A stretch of DNA of 64,000 bases from a virus: positions 1 to 64,000 of IMG/VR virus record IMGVR_UViG_3300026165_000001. The stretch is one strand, 5' to 3'. Of the stretch, positions 29,791 through 37,314 are shown piece by piece. Position numbers and translations under genes: made by a program. Within the stretch, counting starts at the first letter, position 1. Every line of letters begins with the position of its first letter. Under the pieces are notes generated by a model. The model was not told the origin of the DNA, did not search any database, and worked only from the letters and a program-made list of their open reading frames with translations.

Positions 29791-32700
29791 TTAAACAATG
29801 GATAAATTTCCATTTACAGTAATGGTAGTTCCAGTAGCAATTTCAAGTGGTCCTGCTGCGCTGGCATTCTCGTTGGCATCTATGGTTACATCTGTATTGA
29901 GGACTTGCTCATTGACACGGAAGATATCTCCTGGTGCTGATCCAACTTCACCATTCTCGCCTTTGAAAAGACCGGCGCCGCCTCCGCCGCCAAGTGCGGC
30001 CCAAGAACTATTTGAATATCCTTCAAACTCATTATTTGTTGAGTTATAACGGATATATCCATCAGCACCAGTTGGTCTTTGTGCATCTGTTCCTACAGGC
30101 AACCGGATGGCATCAGTTGCGCTGATATCAAGACTAACAGCGGGTGCACCAGTTCCAATACCAATCAAACCATCAGATTTGACAACCAATCTATTATTAG
30201 CGCCATCTGTTTGAAACTGTATATCAGCAGCATCAATGGTTCTCATTATTAGTGAGTCTGTTCCTCTATGAAACAGGCTTGTATTGCCTTCGCTGGCTCT
30301 TAGAATTCTAAATCCATAATCTGTGTAGGTAGTTCCTCCAACAAGATCGATAAATGCATTGCCGTCGCCTGTTCTACCTTCACCGATCTGGATAAAGTGT
30401 GGTGCTGTTCCTGTGCTTCTAGTGAGATTGATGTTGTCAGCGAATGTCTTGTTGCCGCCAATTGTTTGATTGCTTGTTAAATCTACATAATCAGCTGGGT
30501 CGAATGCCTTAACTGCTGCTAGGTTGGTTACCTCACTGTCCATTAATGCTCCAGCCGCTGTAACATTGGCAGTGTCAGTTACATCAGCCAGTGCCTCTAT
30601 GCCATCTAGCTTGGTGCCATCAGATGCGAGGTCTCTGCCATCAACTGTTCCACTTACTGTGATATTGCCTGTAATATCAAGTGCGGCTCCATTGTAGGTA
30701 AGTCCGGTTGTGCCTTCAATAGTGCCATCACCAGTCCATACGCCAACTTGGTTGTCAACTGGTGTGCCTACTTTGTTTACATCCCCTCCTCCAGCAATGC
30801 TAGCCCATGTTCCATCTCCTCTCCAGTATGTTGAAGAACTCGCTCCTGTTCCACCGTTGAGGTTTGATACTGGAAGATTTCCAGTTACTTGACTTGCAAG
30901 ATCAATGTTGGCATCGTTAGTGTATGTGCCAGCACCTGTCCTGCGCATAAATCCATTTGTAGAAAAGTCACTATCCATAACAGCGCCTGCGGCTGCCACA
31001 TTAACAGTATCAGTTACATCTGCTAGTGCTTCAATGCCTGCTAGCTTTGAGATGTCGCCTGCGGTTGTAAACTTATTTGTGGTAGAAGTGTCATCTAAAT
31101 CATCTGGGTCCAATACCACAGCACCCGTCAATCCGTTGACACTGTCAACATCTCCGCCGGCATCAATAGTCAATGTTCCAGCCACATCGTTATATGTAAG
31201 TGTTACATTTGAGCCCGCTGTGAGTAGGCTATCAACTCTATCGTCTACTCGTTCATCTGTATAGTAGAGATTTGTTCCTTCACTTAGATCGTCTGTATCC
31301 TTGGTCCCTAGTCTTGTATCAAAGTCTGTATTGAAAGTGTTGTAGTATGCGGGCTCTGCCCAACTTCCATCTGCTCTCAAAAAGTTGGTTGTACCTCCAC
31401 CTGAGCTAGGGACAATACCACTGTTACTAATGTTGAATGTGCGCAGTAGATCAGTTGCCGCAGGGCCTGTGAGTGCTTCAATATCGCCTGTGCCACTACT
31501 GTCACGACCAAGTATGCGATTGGTAGCAATGTGCTGCATCTTGGCAAAAGTAATAGCTTGATCTGGAACGGCCACTGTGAGTGTTCCTGCCACATCATTA
31601 TATGTTAAGTTAATGGCATCGCCTTCAACGAGAAGTGCTGCAACTCTATCGTCTACTCGTTCATCTGTGTAGTAGAGATTTGTTCCTTCACTTAGATCTG
31701 TTGTAGAATTGCCACTCAAGTCTTGAAGTGCTGTGTCTGCCAAATCGCCCTGTGCTGCTGTGGCATAGTCAGCCGGATCAAATGCCTTAACTGCTGCTAG
31801 GTTGGTTACCTCACTATCCATGAGTGCCCCTGCTGATGTAACATTAGCAGTATCAGTTACATCAGCGCCAGTTTCAATACCTGCTAGTTTTGTTTGTTCG
31901 CTATCTGTAAAGGCATTTGTATTAACATTATTTTCATAAGCAGTCTTGATCTCAGCATCTGTTTGGTCTGCTGTCGCACCAGTTTCAATACCTGCTAGTT
32001 TTGAGATGTCACCTGCCGTTGTAAACTTGTTGGTTGTTGAGGTGTCATCTAGATCATCTGGGTCCAATACCACAACACCTGTTTGTCCATTTACACTATC
32101 AACTGGAGCCGTTCCGCCTGCCGCATCAATAGTCAGTGTTCCTGACACATCATCATATGTGAGGGTAATGTTTGTTCCACCAACCAGTAGACTGTCAACT
32201 CTATCGTCTACTCGTTCATTGGTGAAGTAAAGGTTTGTTCCCTCACTTAGATCGGTAGTTGAACTACCTGAAAGATCCTGTAGTGCTGTGTCTGCCAAAT
32301 CGCCCTGTGCGGCAGTAGCATAGTCAGCCGGATCAAATGCCTTGACATCAGCTAGATTTGTTACTTCGCTGTCCATTAGGGCACCTGCTGATGTAACATT
32401 GGCAGTATCAGTCACATCTGCTAGTGCTTCCACTCCTGCTAGTTTTGTTTGTTCAGCATCAGTAAAGGCATTGGTATCAGCATTATTTTCATAAGCAGTC
32501 TTTATCTCTGCATCTGTTTGATCGGCAGTTGCGCCTGCTTCCACTCCTGCTAGCTTTGAGATGTCGCTTGCGGTTGTAAACTTGTTGGTTGTTGAGGTGT
32601 CATCTAGATCATCTGGATCCAATACCACAACACCTGTTTGTCCATTTACACTGTCAACGTCTCCGCCACTTCCTCCCCCGATCGCGCCCCAGCCTGAGTT

Positions 32701-32871
32701 ATATCCTTCAAACTGACCAAGGTCAGAATTGAAACGTATCATACCATCAACACCAGATGGTCGATTACCTGTTGTGCCTACTGGTAACTTGACAGCACCT
32801 AGAATATCGAATGTGAGTGTCTCGTCTTCAGTTGAGATCAGGTTACCATTATGATTTAAATTAATTGGCAT
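29791..32871 (-). CDS. Large repetitive tail fibre protein (1026 aa)
   Basis: The N-terminus MPINLNHNGNLISTEDETLT is probably the virion-attachment end. Next come tandem repeats of about 180 residues, each with VNGQTGVVVLDPDDLDDTST, KLAG(V/I)E, AFTD(A/S)EQTKLAG, DPADYATAAQGDLADTALQD and NLYFTNERVDDRVDSLL; two full copies and degenerate parts follow. The C-terminus has DAIRLPVGTDAQRP...DGYIRYNS, a second copy of the N-terminal LPVGTTGNRPSGVDGMIRFN unit, and ends GTTITVNGNLSIV. It is an elongated trimer by analogy. A late octamer (32901-32908) precedes it. Confidence 0.85.
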   Translation of the reverse strand: MPINLNHNGNLISTEDETLTFDILGAVKLPVGTTGNRPSGVDGMIRFNSDLGQFEGYNSGWGAIGGGSGGDVDSVNGQTGVVVLDPDDLDDTSTTNKFTTASDISKLAGVEAGATADQTDAEIKTAYENNADTNAFTDAEQTKLAGVEALADVTDTANVTSAGALMDSEVTNLADVKAFDPADYATAAQGDLADTALQDLSGSSTTDLSEGTNLYFTNERVDDRVDSLLVGGTNITLTYDDVSGTLTIDAAGGTAPVDSVNGQTGVVVLDPDDLDDTSTTNKFTTAGDISKLAGIETGATADQTDAEIKTAYENNVNTNAFTDSEQTKLAGIETGADVTDTANVTSAGALMDSEVTNLAAVKAFDPADYATAAQGDLADTALQDLSGNSTTDLSEGTNLYYTDERVDDRVAALLVEGDAINLTYNDVAGTLTVAVPDQAITFAKMQHIATNRILGRDSSGTGDIEALTGPAATDLLRTFNISNSGIVPSSGGGTTNFLRADGSWAEPAYYNTFNTDFDTRLGTKDTDDLSEGTNLYYTDERVDDRVDSLLTAGSNVTLTYNDVAGTLTIDAGGDVDSVNGLTGAVVLDPDDLDDTSTTNKFTTAGDISKLAGIEALADVTDTVNVAAAGAVMDSDFSTNGFMRRTGAGTYTNDANIDLASQVTGNLPVSNLNGGTGASSSTYWRGDGTWASIAGGGDVNKVGTPVDNQVGVWTGDGTIEGTTGLTYNGAALDITGNITVSGTVDGRDLASDGTKLDGIEALADVTDTANVTAAGALMDSEVTNLAAVKAFDPADYVDLTSNQTIGGNKTFADNINLTRSTGTAPHFIQIGEGRTGDGNAFIDLVGGTTYTDYGFRILRASEGNTSLFHRGTDSLIMRTIDAADIQFQTDGANNRLVVKSDGLIGIGTGAPAVSLDISATDAIRLPVGTDAQRPTGADGYIRYNSTNNEFEGYSNSSWAALGGGGGAGLFKGENGEVGSAPGDIFRVNEQVLNTDVTIDANENASAAGPLEIATGTTITVNGNLSIV
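31740..32660 (-). repeat. Direct DNA repeats (about 550-bp unit) in the fibre gene
   Basis: The stretches near 31741-32100 and 32284-32650 are near-identical at DNA level (for example the segments around 31745/32288 and 32041/32593), an offset of about 545-555 bp. Such repeats allow unit gain or loss by recombination. Confidence 0.8.
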
Positions 32872-32888
32872 TTTTGTGAAGATTCCTA

Positions 32889-32917
32889 TTGACTTCCTGG
32901 TATTTATCGCTTATATT
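32889..32917 (+). promoter_or_regulatory. Sigma70-like promoter overlapping opposing late promoter
   Basis: Plus-strand TTGACT (32889-32894), 17-bp spacer, TATATT (32912-32917). The minus-strand late octamer at 32901-32908 lies wholly inside its spacer. It is directed at a gene-free stretch ending in a terminator. Confidence 0.82.
32901..32908 (-). promoter_or_regulatory. Late promoter octamer of the large fibre gene
   Basis: Minus-strand GATAAATA followed by CC, 29 nt before ATG 32871; AGGAA gives a ribosome site between. Confidence 0.75.
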
Positions 32918-32923
32918 GAATAC

Positions 32924-33116
32924 ATATTAAGCGGCTCCGAGGGATATGGGGCGTTGAATAAAGTAACTAGCGTTAGGCACAGGTGAGACCGGACTATTAC
33001 AGCTGGTCACTGACCCTAGTGCACCTGAGGTCGCGTTGCGGCCATAGGGGATCAGAGTAACTAGTAACCATTTCGATCAAGAGTGAACCGGCCCTAGGGC
33101 CGGTTCTTTTGTTTTT
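32924..33116 (+). ncRNA. Candidate plus-strand non-coding RNA (about 190 nt)
   Basis: The stretch is bounded by a consensus promoter (32889-32917) and a strong terminator (33085-33116), contains no convincing reading frame, and lies between two minus-strand late genes. Stems can be drawn: CAGGTG (32980-32985) / CACCTG (33022-33027) enclosing GACC / GGTC (32987-32990, 33005-33008). GTAACTAG occurs twice (32963, 33057). It matches no RNA family I know. Boundaries are predicted from the -10 and the T-run. Confidence 0.7.
33085..33116 (+). terminator. Rho-independent terminator, plus strand
   Basis: GAACCGGCCC / GGGCCGGTTC palindrome (33085-33106) followed by TTTTGTTTTT. On the minus strand it also follows the gp23 stop but without a good T-run, so its main direction is plus. 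Confidence 0.9.
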
Positions 33117-33132
33117 ACTAAAACAACAGCTA

Positions 33133-34293
33133 TTAGCTGAAGGTTAGGTTTGCAGTTGTAACGTCAATGCGGTTTAGGTAGTCCGCAGCGTTACCAAGGC
33201 TTGACGCCTGGTTGCTGAGTTCTACGTATCCGTAACGTGTCATGAAGCTGACAACTGGCTCGAAGGTGCTTGGGTCAAGCACTGTGCCTGAGCTCATTAG
33301 AGGAATGTATGGGCAGTAGAATGCCGCTGCATCTGTCTCGTTTGAACCTTTATATCCGATAAGGATGTTGTCGTCTGTCGCATACTGGTTAACATAAACG
33401 CGCATTGAGCCGTTTAGTGTACCAACGAACTTGGTGTTTGTTGGCGCCTCGAAAGGACCTTCAGTTGTGCGAGCAAATGCACTTGTGGTAGCTGCCTGGA
33501 GCACTGTGAGGATTGTTGGTGAAACAACCATCCAGTTACCAGCGCCACGACGTGTGCGAGCTGCAATGTCGTTTGCTGCCTTGTTGATGAGCACTGCTAG
33601 TGCAGCATGTTCGTCACCAACAAAGGTTGCGGTTCCGCTTACTGCGTTCTGGTCGTATGTGCTGGTTGCAGCACCTGCGAGTGAACGTAGAGATGCTAGG
33701 ATCTCTTGGTCGATTTCAGCAGTGATCTCCTGCGCGAGCGCAGCCATGATCTCTGCTTCAACGTCTAGGCCATGCATAGCTTGTGCGTCTTGCGCAGCTT
33801 CGAAAGTCCAACGTGCGCTGAGCTTACGAGTCTTTGCTTCGACGGTCTGCTTGAGGACCTGGATGTTTAGCTTACGACCAGCCTGACCTTCAAGCACTGA
33901 AGTTGCTTCAGCGCGGTCAGTTGTAGCGTTACCTGAGTAACCGTTAGCAATCTGGAACGGGCTAAGTGCCTCGTCACCAGCAACTGCTGAGTCGAATGTT
34001 TCTGCATAACGGACACGTAGAGTGTGGATTTGACCAACTGGGCCGGTCATTGGCTGCACACCAACTAGTTCGTTTGCAATAACAGTTGGCATAACACGGC
34101 GGATAACTGGTAGGATCACTTTGTTAAGTGTCGCAATGTTACCTGCTGATGTTGAGCCGACTGTTGCAGATTCTGACAACTGCTTCTTGGTGTTTTCAAG
34201 AACAGTTTCCATAACTGACTTTTTGTTACCGGTCAAGCCGTCAACGAGTGCGTCCTTGGTTGCTGACCAGTTTTCGAATAGAACGTCTGCCAT
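33133..34293 (-). CDS. 23: Major capsid protein (gp23)
   Basis: A 386-residue HK97-fold capsid protein: N-terminal SVMETVLENTKKQLSESATV, then VIRRVMPTVIANELVGVQPM, GPVGQIHTLRVRYAETF and a C-terminal FMTRYGYVELSNQ region. It is much shorter than T4 gp23 (521 residues). The site QLSE then S (cut after Glu41) is a good gp21 protease motif, giving a mature start at Ser42. AAAGGAG precedes the ATG. It ends the head cassette 20-67-21-22-23 and forms the hexamers of the head. Confidence 0.95.
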   Translation of the reverse strand: MADVLFENWSATKDALVDGLTGNKKSVMETVLENTKKQLSESATVGSTSAGNIATLNKVILPVIRRVMPTVIANELVGVQPMTGPVGQIHTLRVRYAETFDSAVAGDEALSPFQIANGYSGNATTDRAEATSVLEGQAGRKLNIQVLKQTVEAKTRKLSARWTFEAAQDAQAMHGLDVEAEIMAALAQEITAEIDQEILASLRSLAGAATSTYDQNAVSGTATFVGDEHAALAVLINKAANDIAARTRRGAGNWMVVSPTILTVLQAATTSAFARTTEGPFEAPTNTKFVGTLNGSMRVYVNQYATDDNILIGYKGSNETDAAAFYCPYIPLMSSGTVLDPSTFEPVVSFMTRYGYVELSNQASSLGNAADYLNRIDVTTANLTFS

Positions 34294-34306
34294 TTTAATT
34301 TCTCCT

Positions 34307-35425
34307 TTAGCTTAGTCCTGCTAATTTCTTGAGTTCAATGATATCAGCTGAGCCACCAACGTCTTGCTGGGCGCTCTTGTTGACCTTGTCACCATTAACT
34401 TCACGTACTGGACGCTTGTTTTCAGTGAGTTTAGCCTTCTTTGCTTGTGTCTTAACATCTGAGTCTTCTGAAAGGACACTTGGAAGATACTTCTTGTATG
34501 CTGTCTTCAACTGTGAAGTCTTGACACTTTCAAGTAGTGTTCCCATTAGTTCTTTCTGACCCCTGTTTAGAGGACCAAGCATTTCGCTCATAATTTGCTT
34601 TCGCTCACTCAAGTCGGTTGCGACTCTAGCTTTGCGGTTTGCTTCTTTGAGCTGTTGTTCCCTAGCTTCTATTGCTTCTTTTGATTCAGCAAGGTTCTGC
34701 TTTAGGTTCATTATTTCTTTAGCAAGTTTAGCAGTCTGTGTGCTTTCGCTTAGAGTGCTTGTCATAAACTCGCTTGCGAATGTCTCGAAAATCTTACGAC
34801 CGAACTCGTTTTCCTTAGCTGTTTGAATGTCTTCGTGTAGAGTTGTGAGCTCCTTACGCATAACATTTTCAACCATGGTTTCAAGTTTAGCTGCGCTCTT
34901 CTTGATGAAGTTGCGCTTTGCTTGTTCGATGACTTTTTGACCTTCGCGTACCATTTTGACTTTCTGCTCTGCTAGAGCTCGCTTGTCATCATGGAATTCG
35001 TTGAGTTCTTTGGTTAGCTGCTTGAGAACAAACTCTTCTAGCTTACCAAAATTAGCCTTTTGTGTTTTACGATCCTCACGCAATTCACCGATTTCCTTAG
35101 CTAGAACTTCTTGAACAAAACTATCGAGCATCTTGGCGTGCTCTTTAACCGCTTTCTTGTAACGAACGCGATCTTCTGCGACCTTGGCTTTGTCCGTTGC
35201 GAACTCTTCCAATTCGGTCTTGATAGCTTCCTTCAACATTGCGTCCATTGCTTCAACAATTTGTGACTTGTCATTTTCATAACGAGACGCAAACTCTTCA
35301 CGCAACTCTGCGGTCATAGCCTCGCGCTCTTCAGCAATACGTGCTTCGAACGCTTCGTTTAGCTCTGACTGAAGTTCTTCGTTAAGAACATCGCTGCCGA
35401 GGATTTCTTTAAATGACTTAGGCAT
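34307..35425 (-). CDS. 22: Prohead scaffold core protein (gp22)
   Basis: A 372-residue, almost wholly helical, charged coiled-coil protein (AKVAEDRVRYKKAVKEHAKM, KELTTLHEDIQTAKENEFGR) in the gp22 position. It forms the scaffold inside the prohead and is cut up by gp21. Several LxE sites are seen (VLNE, ELNE, TLSE, NLAE). The C-terminus ELKKLAGLS resembles the L-x-x-L-A-G peptide at the N-termini of proteins at 9971, 13278 and 22835. T4 gp22 is 269 residues. It precedes gp23 by 13 nt with GGGAG upstream of its own ATG. Confidence 0.9.
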   Translation of the reverse strand: MPKSFKEILGSDVLNEELQSELNEAFEARIAEEREAMTAELREEFASRYENDKSQIVEAMDAMLKEAIKTELEEFATDKAKVAEDRVRYKKAVKEHAKMLDSFVQEVLAKEIGELREDRKTQKANFGKLEEFVLKQLTKELNEFHDDKRALAEQKVKMVREGQKVIEQAKRNFIKKSAAKLETMVENVMRKELTTLHEDIQTAKENEFGRKIFETFASEFMTSTLSESTQTAKLAKEIMNLKQNLAESKEAIEAREQQLKEANRKARVATDLSERKQIMSEMLGPLNRGQKELMGTLLESVKTSQLKTAYKKYLPSVLSEDSDVKTQAKKAKLTENKRPVREVNGDKVNKSAQQDVGGSADIIELKKLAGLS

Positions 35426-35427
35426 GT

Positions 35428-36063
35428 TTATTTTCTCCCTAGGTCTTGGATAATTCGAATCATCTCTTCTTTGAGATACTTCTGTGCTCTTGGATCGTGC
35501 TGAACATTAGTTGCTACGTCCCAAATGCTATTAGCACGACGGTGATTCATGATGTGTTCATAAATCGGATCCGGATATGCTTCTGGTGCACTTGGATTCG
35601 CCACGATATCTACCGTAACAATTTCAAACTCTGACACACTGCCTGAGCCATCAACGTTACCACTGCCGCGTGAGCTGACCCCTAGTTTTACACCACTTTC
35701 CAGTAGTGTTTTACATATGTTGCCCATTGGAGTGGGCAACATTTTTAGTTTACCAACACCGTCTGATCCACGCATGTCCATATCGACAATCATGTGGCTT
35801 ACACGGTCAAGGTTGATGTTCAGATCGTCTGGATGATCTGCTTCACCAAGGACTGTATAACCACCAGCAATCTTCTCTTTGAGCGACTTAACGGCGCTTG
35901 TGATTTCATTAACTGGGTATACTCTTTGATTCTGATTTCGCTTATCACCTTGGATGAAGATACCCTGCATATACAGGTCCTTGCCACCTTGGCCATTATC
36001 ATGGCTTTCAGTAGTAATAGACGCTGCATCAGGCGTAATAACTTCTCTAAGAGGTGTAAACAT
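35428..36063 (-). CDS. 21: Prohead core protease (gp21)
   Basis: A 211-residue serine protease of the T4 gp21 family. The expected catalytic His is His77 in GEADHP, with a second near His90 (RVSH), and the Ser lies in GVSSRGSG (130-131). It cleaves head proteins after (I/L)xE during maturation and then itself; MFTPLRE at its own N-terminus has such a motif. T4 gp21 is 212 residues. AAGGAAA precedes the ATG. It lies between the acidic gp67-like protein and gp22. Confidence 0.93.
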   Translation of the reverse strand: MFTPLREVITPDAASITTESHDNGQGGKDLYMQGIFIQGDKRNQNQRVYPVNEITSAVKSLKEKIAGGYTVLGEADHPDDLNINLDRVSHMIVDMDMRGSDGVGKLKMLPTPMGNICKTLLESGVKLGVSSRGSGNVDGSGSVSEFEIVTVDIVANPSAPEAYPDPIYEHIMNHRRANSIWDVATNVQHDPRAQKYLKEEMIRIIQDLGRK

Positions 36064-36077
36064 CAGTTATCGTTTCC

Positions 36078-36965
36078 TTAGTGCTTTTTCTTGTCTTTGA
36101 AAAGGCTTTGTGCCTTTTCGCTTGAGTTACTTGGGTGTGAAACTTTCTTGTCCATCTTGCCCTTTTGCTCTTGTGGTCCAGTAACACTCATTTTCTTTGC
36201 TGAGTCACCTTTACCACCTTTTTCGTCTCCACCAAACTTATTGACTGGCTTTGCATGGCCGCCGCTCATATCGCTTTGGTTTTGCAGAACTGGTGAAGCT
36301 TTTCCGTCTTCATCACCTGACATTGAAACATTTTGCTTGTGTAGCTTTGCGTCTTCGCCTAGGTCATCATCTTCAAGGTCGTCATCTTCAAGGTCGTCAT
36401 CTTCTTCGTCACCCATGTCGGCGTCCATGTCTCCGAATTCATCAGCAACTTCGTCGCCTTCCTCTTCGTCGCCCATTTCGTCGCCCATCATGTCGGCAAA
36501 TACTGCTTTGAGTTCTTCAATAGCATCTTCGACGTTTTGGACTGCTTCTTCAGCATCACCGTCGCCGCCCATCTCTGGATCGTCGTCCATATCTAGATCG
36601 TCGCCCATATCTGGCTCGTCTTCCATGTCCATATCAACGTCCATGTCCATTTCGCCCTCAAGATCGTCAACGGCTTCATCTTCTTCGTCGTCTTCGCCAA
36701 AATATTCTTCAGCTTCGAGTTCGTCTTCCATTGTTTCGAGATCGTCCTCAAAGTCACCTGACTCGTCTTCGTCATGATAACCTTCTTCAAGGTCTTCATC
36801 TTCGTCAAGCTCTAGCTCGTCTTCCACTGCGTCATCTTCTTCAGCTAGGTCAGCATAAATCTCACGCGCTGTTTCGATGAGGTGCTCATGCAACATTTCG
36901 CTGGCAAGTTCACCCTCGCCATTCACCATGTATTCAAGCACTTTTTCGAGTTTTGATTTTGTCAT
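36078..36965 (-). CDS. 67: Acidic prohead core protein (gp67-like)
   Basis: A 295-residue protein that is extremely Asp/Glu-rich over residues 40-210 (runs such as DELELDEDEDLEEG and MDVDMDMEDEPDMGDD). The N-terminal helix (EKVLEYMVNGEGELASEMLH, ETAREIYADL) resembles T4 gp67 (PIP), which is small and acidic; this one is over three times longer. The C-terminal 80 residues are Lys/Gly/Ser-rich. It should act in the prohead core and be degraded. Its own late octamer (37018-37025) and the terminator before it set it apart from gene 20. Confidence 0.8.
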   Translation of the reverse strand: MTKSKLEKVLEYMVNGEGELASEMLHEHLIETAREIYADLAEEDDAVEDELELDEDEDLEEGYHDEDESGDFEDDLETMEDELEAEEYFGEDDEEDEAVDDLEGEMDMDVDMDMEDEPDMGDDLDMDDDPEMGGDGDAEEAVQNVEDAIEELKAVFADMMGDEMGDEEEGDEVADEFGDMDADMGDEEDDDLEDDDLEDDDLGEDAKLHKQNVSMSGDEDGKASPVLQNQSDMSGGHAKPVNKFGGDEKGGKGDSAKKMSVTGPQEQKGKMDKKVSHPSNSSEKAQSLFKDKKKH

Positions 36966-37017
36966 TCTTCACACTCCTTGGCCCATCGTGGGCACTGTTT
37001 TGCATTACTTCAAATAG

Positions 37018-37025
37018 TATTTACA
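37018..37025 (-). promoter_or_regulatory. Late promoter octamer TGTAAATA
   Basis: Minus-strand TGTAAATA followed by C, 52 nt before ATG 36965 and directly after the terminator at 37034-37055. Confidence 0.5.
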
Positions 37026-37033
37026 AAACAAAA

Positions 37034-37055
37034 TGCCTTACCTTAGAAAAAGGCA
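37034..37055 (-). terminator. Terminator after the 68-aa gene
   Basis: TGCCTT / AAGGCA stem with a 10-nt loop, followed by TTTTGTTTTG on the minus strand. Confidence 0.6.
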
Positions 37056-37107
37056 CGAAAAAGGGCAAAAAGTGTGTTTTAATTCCGTGATCTACCTGAC
37101 TAAGTAA

Positions 37108-37314
37108 TCACTCTTCGGCGTCTGGGCTACCGTAGATGTATGCTACATCATCAATTCTTTGCTTTTGTTCAAGATCTTCAATGCTGCGAGTCTTGCGCAG
37201 CTTTTGAAGATGCCGCAAAGTTATACGTGGACGACGTCTGTGATCAATGTTGACCACTGTGTAATCGTCCTGTTCTTCGTCATAATATTCTCTTAGAAAT
37301 TCTTGACTTCTCAT
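37108..37314 (-). CDS. Small head-cassette protein (gp68 position)
   Basis: A 68-residue protein next to the portal gene (4-nt overlap, ATGA). MRSQEFLRE then Y fits the gp21 LxE motif, so it is likely a core protein cut on maturation. The middle RRRPRITLRHLQKLRKTRSI is basic; similar small proteins sit at this spot in other marine T4-like phages. In T4 the small gene 68 (prohead core) is in this cassette, but sequence similarity is not evident, so no symbol is given. Confidence 0.65.
   Translation of the reverse strand: MRSQEFLREYYDEEQDDYTVVNIDHRRRPRITLRHLQKLRKTRSIEDLEQKQRIDDVAYIYGSPDAEE

Noticed and set aside
31740-32660. CRISPR-like or mobile repeat
   Set aside because: The repeats lie in frame within the fibre gene and translate to protein repeats; there are no spacers of constant size.
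32924-33116. tRNA or tmRNA in the spacer before gp23
   Set aside because: No cloverleaf, T-loop (GGTTCAAATCC-like) or CCA end could be fitted; the stems found do not match tRNA spacing.
36091-36777. 228-residue Ser-rich plus-strand open frame
   Set aside because: It is the antisense of the Asp/Glu-rich gp67-like gene; GAT/GAA codon runs read as Ser-rich frames on the other strand.
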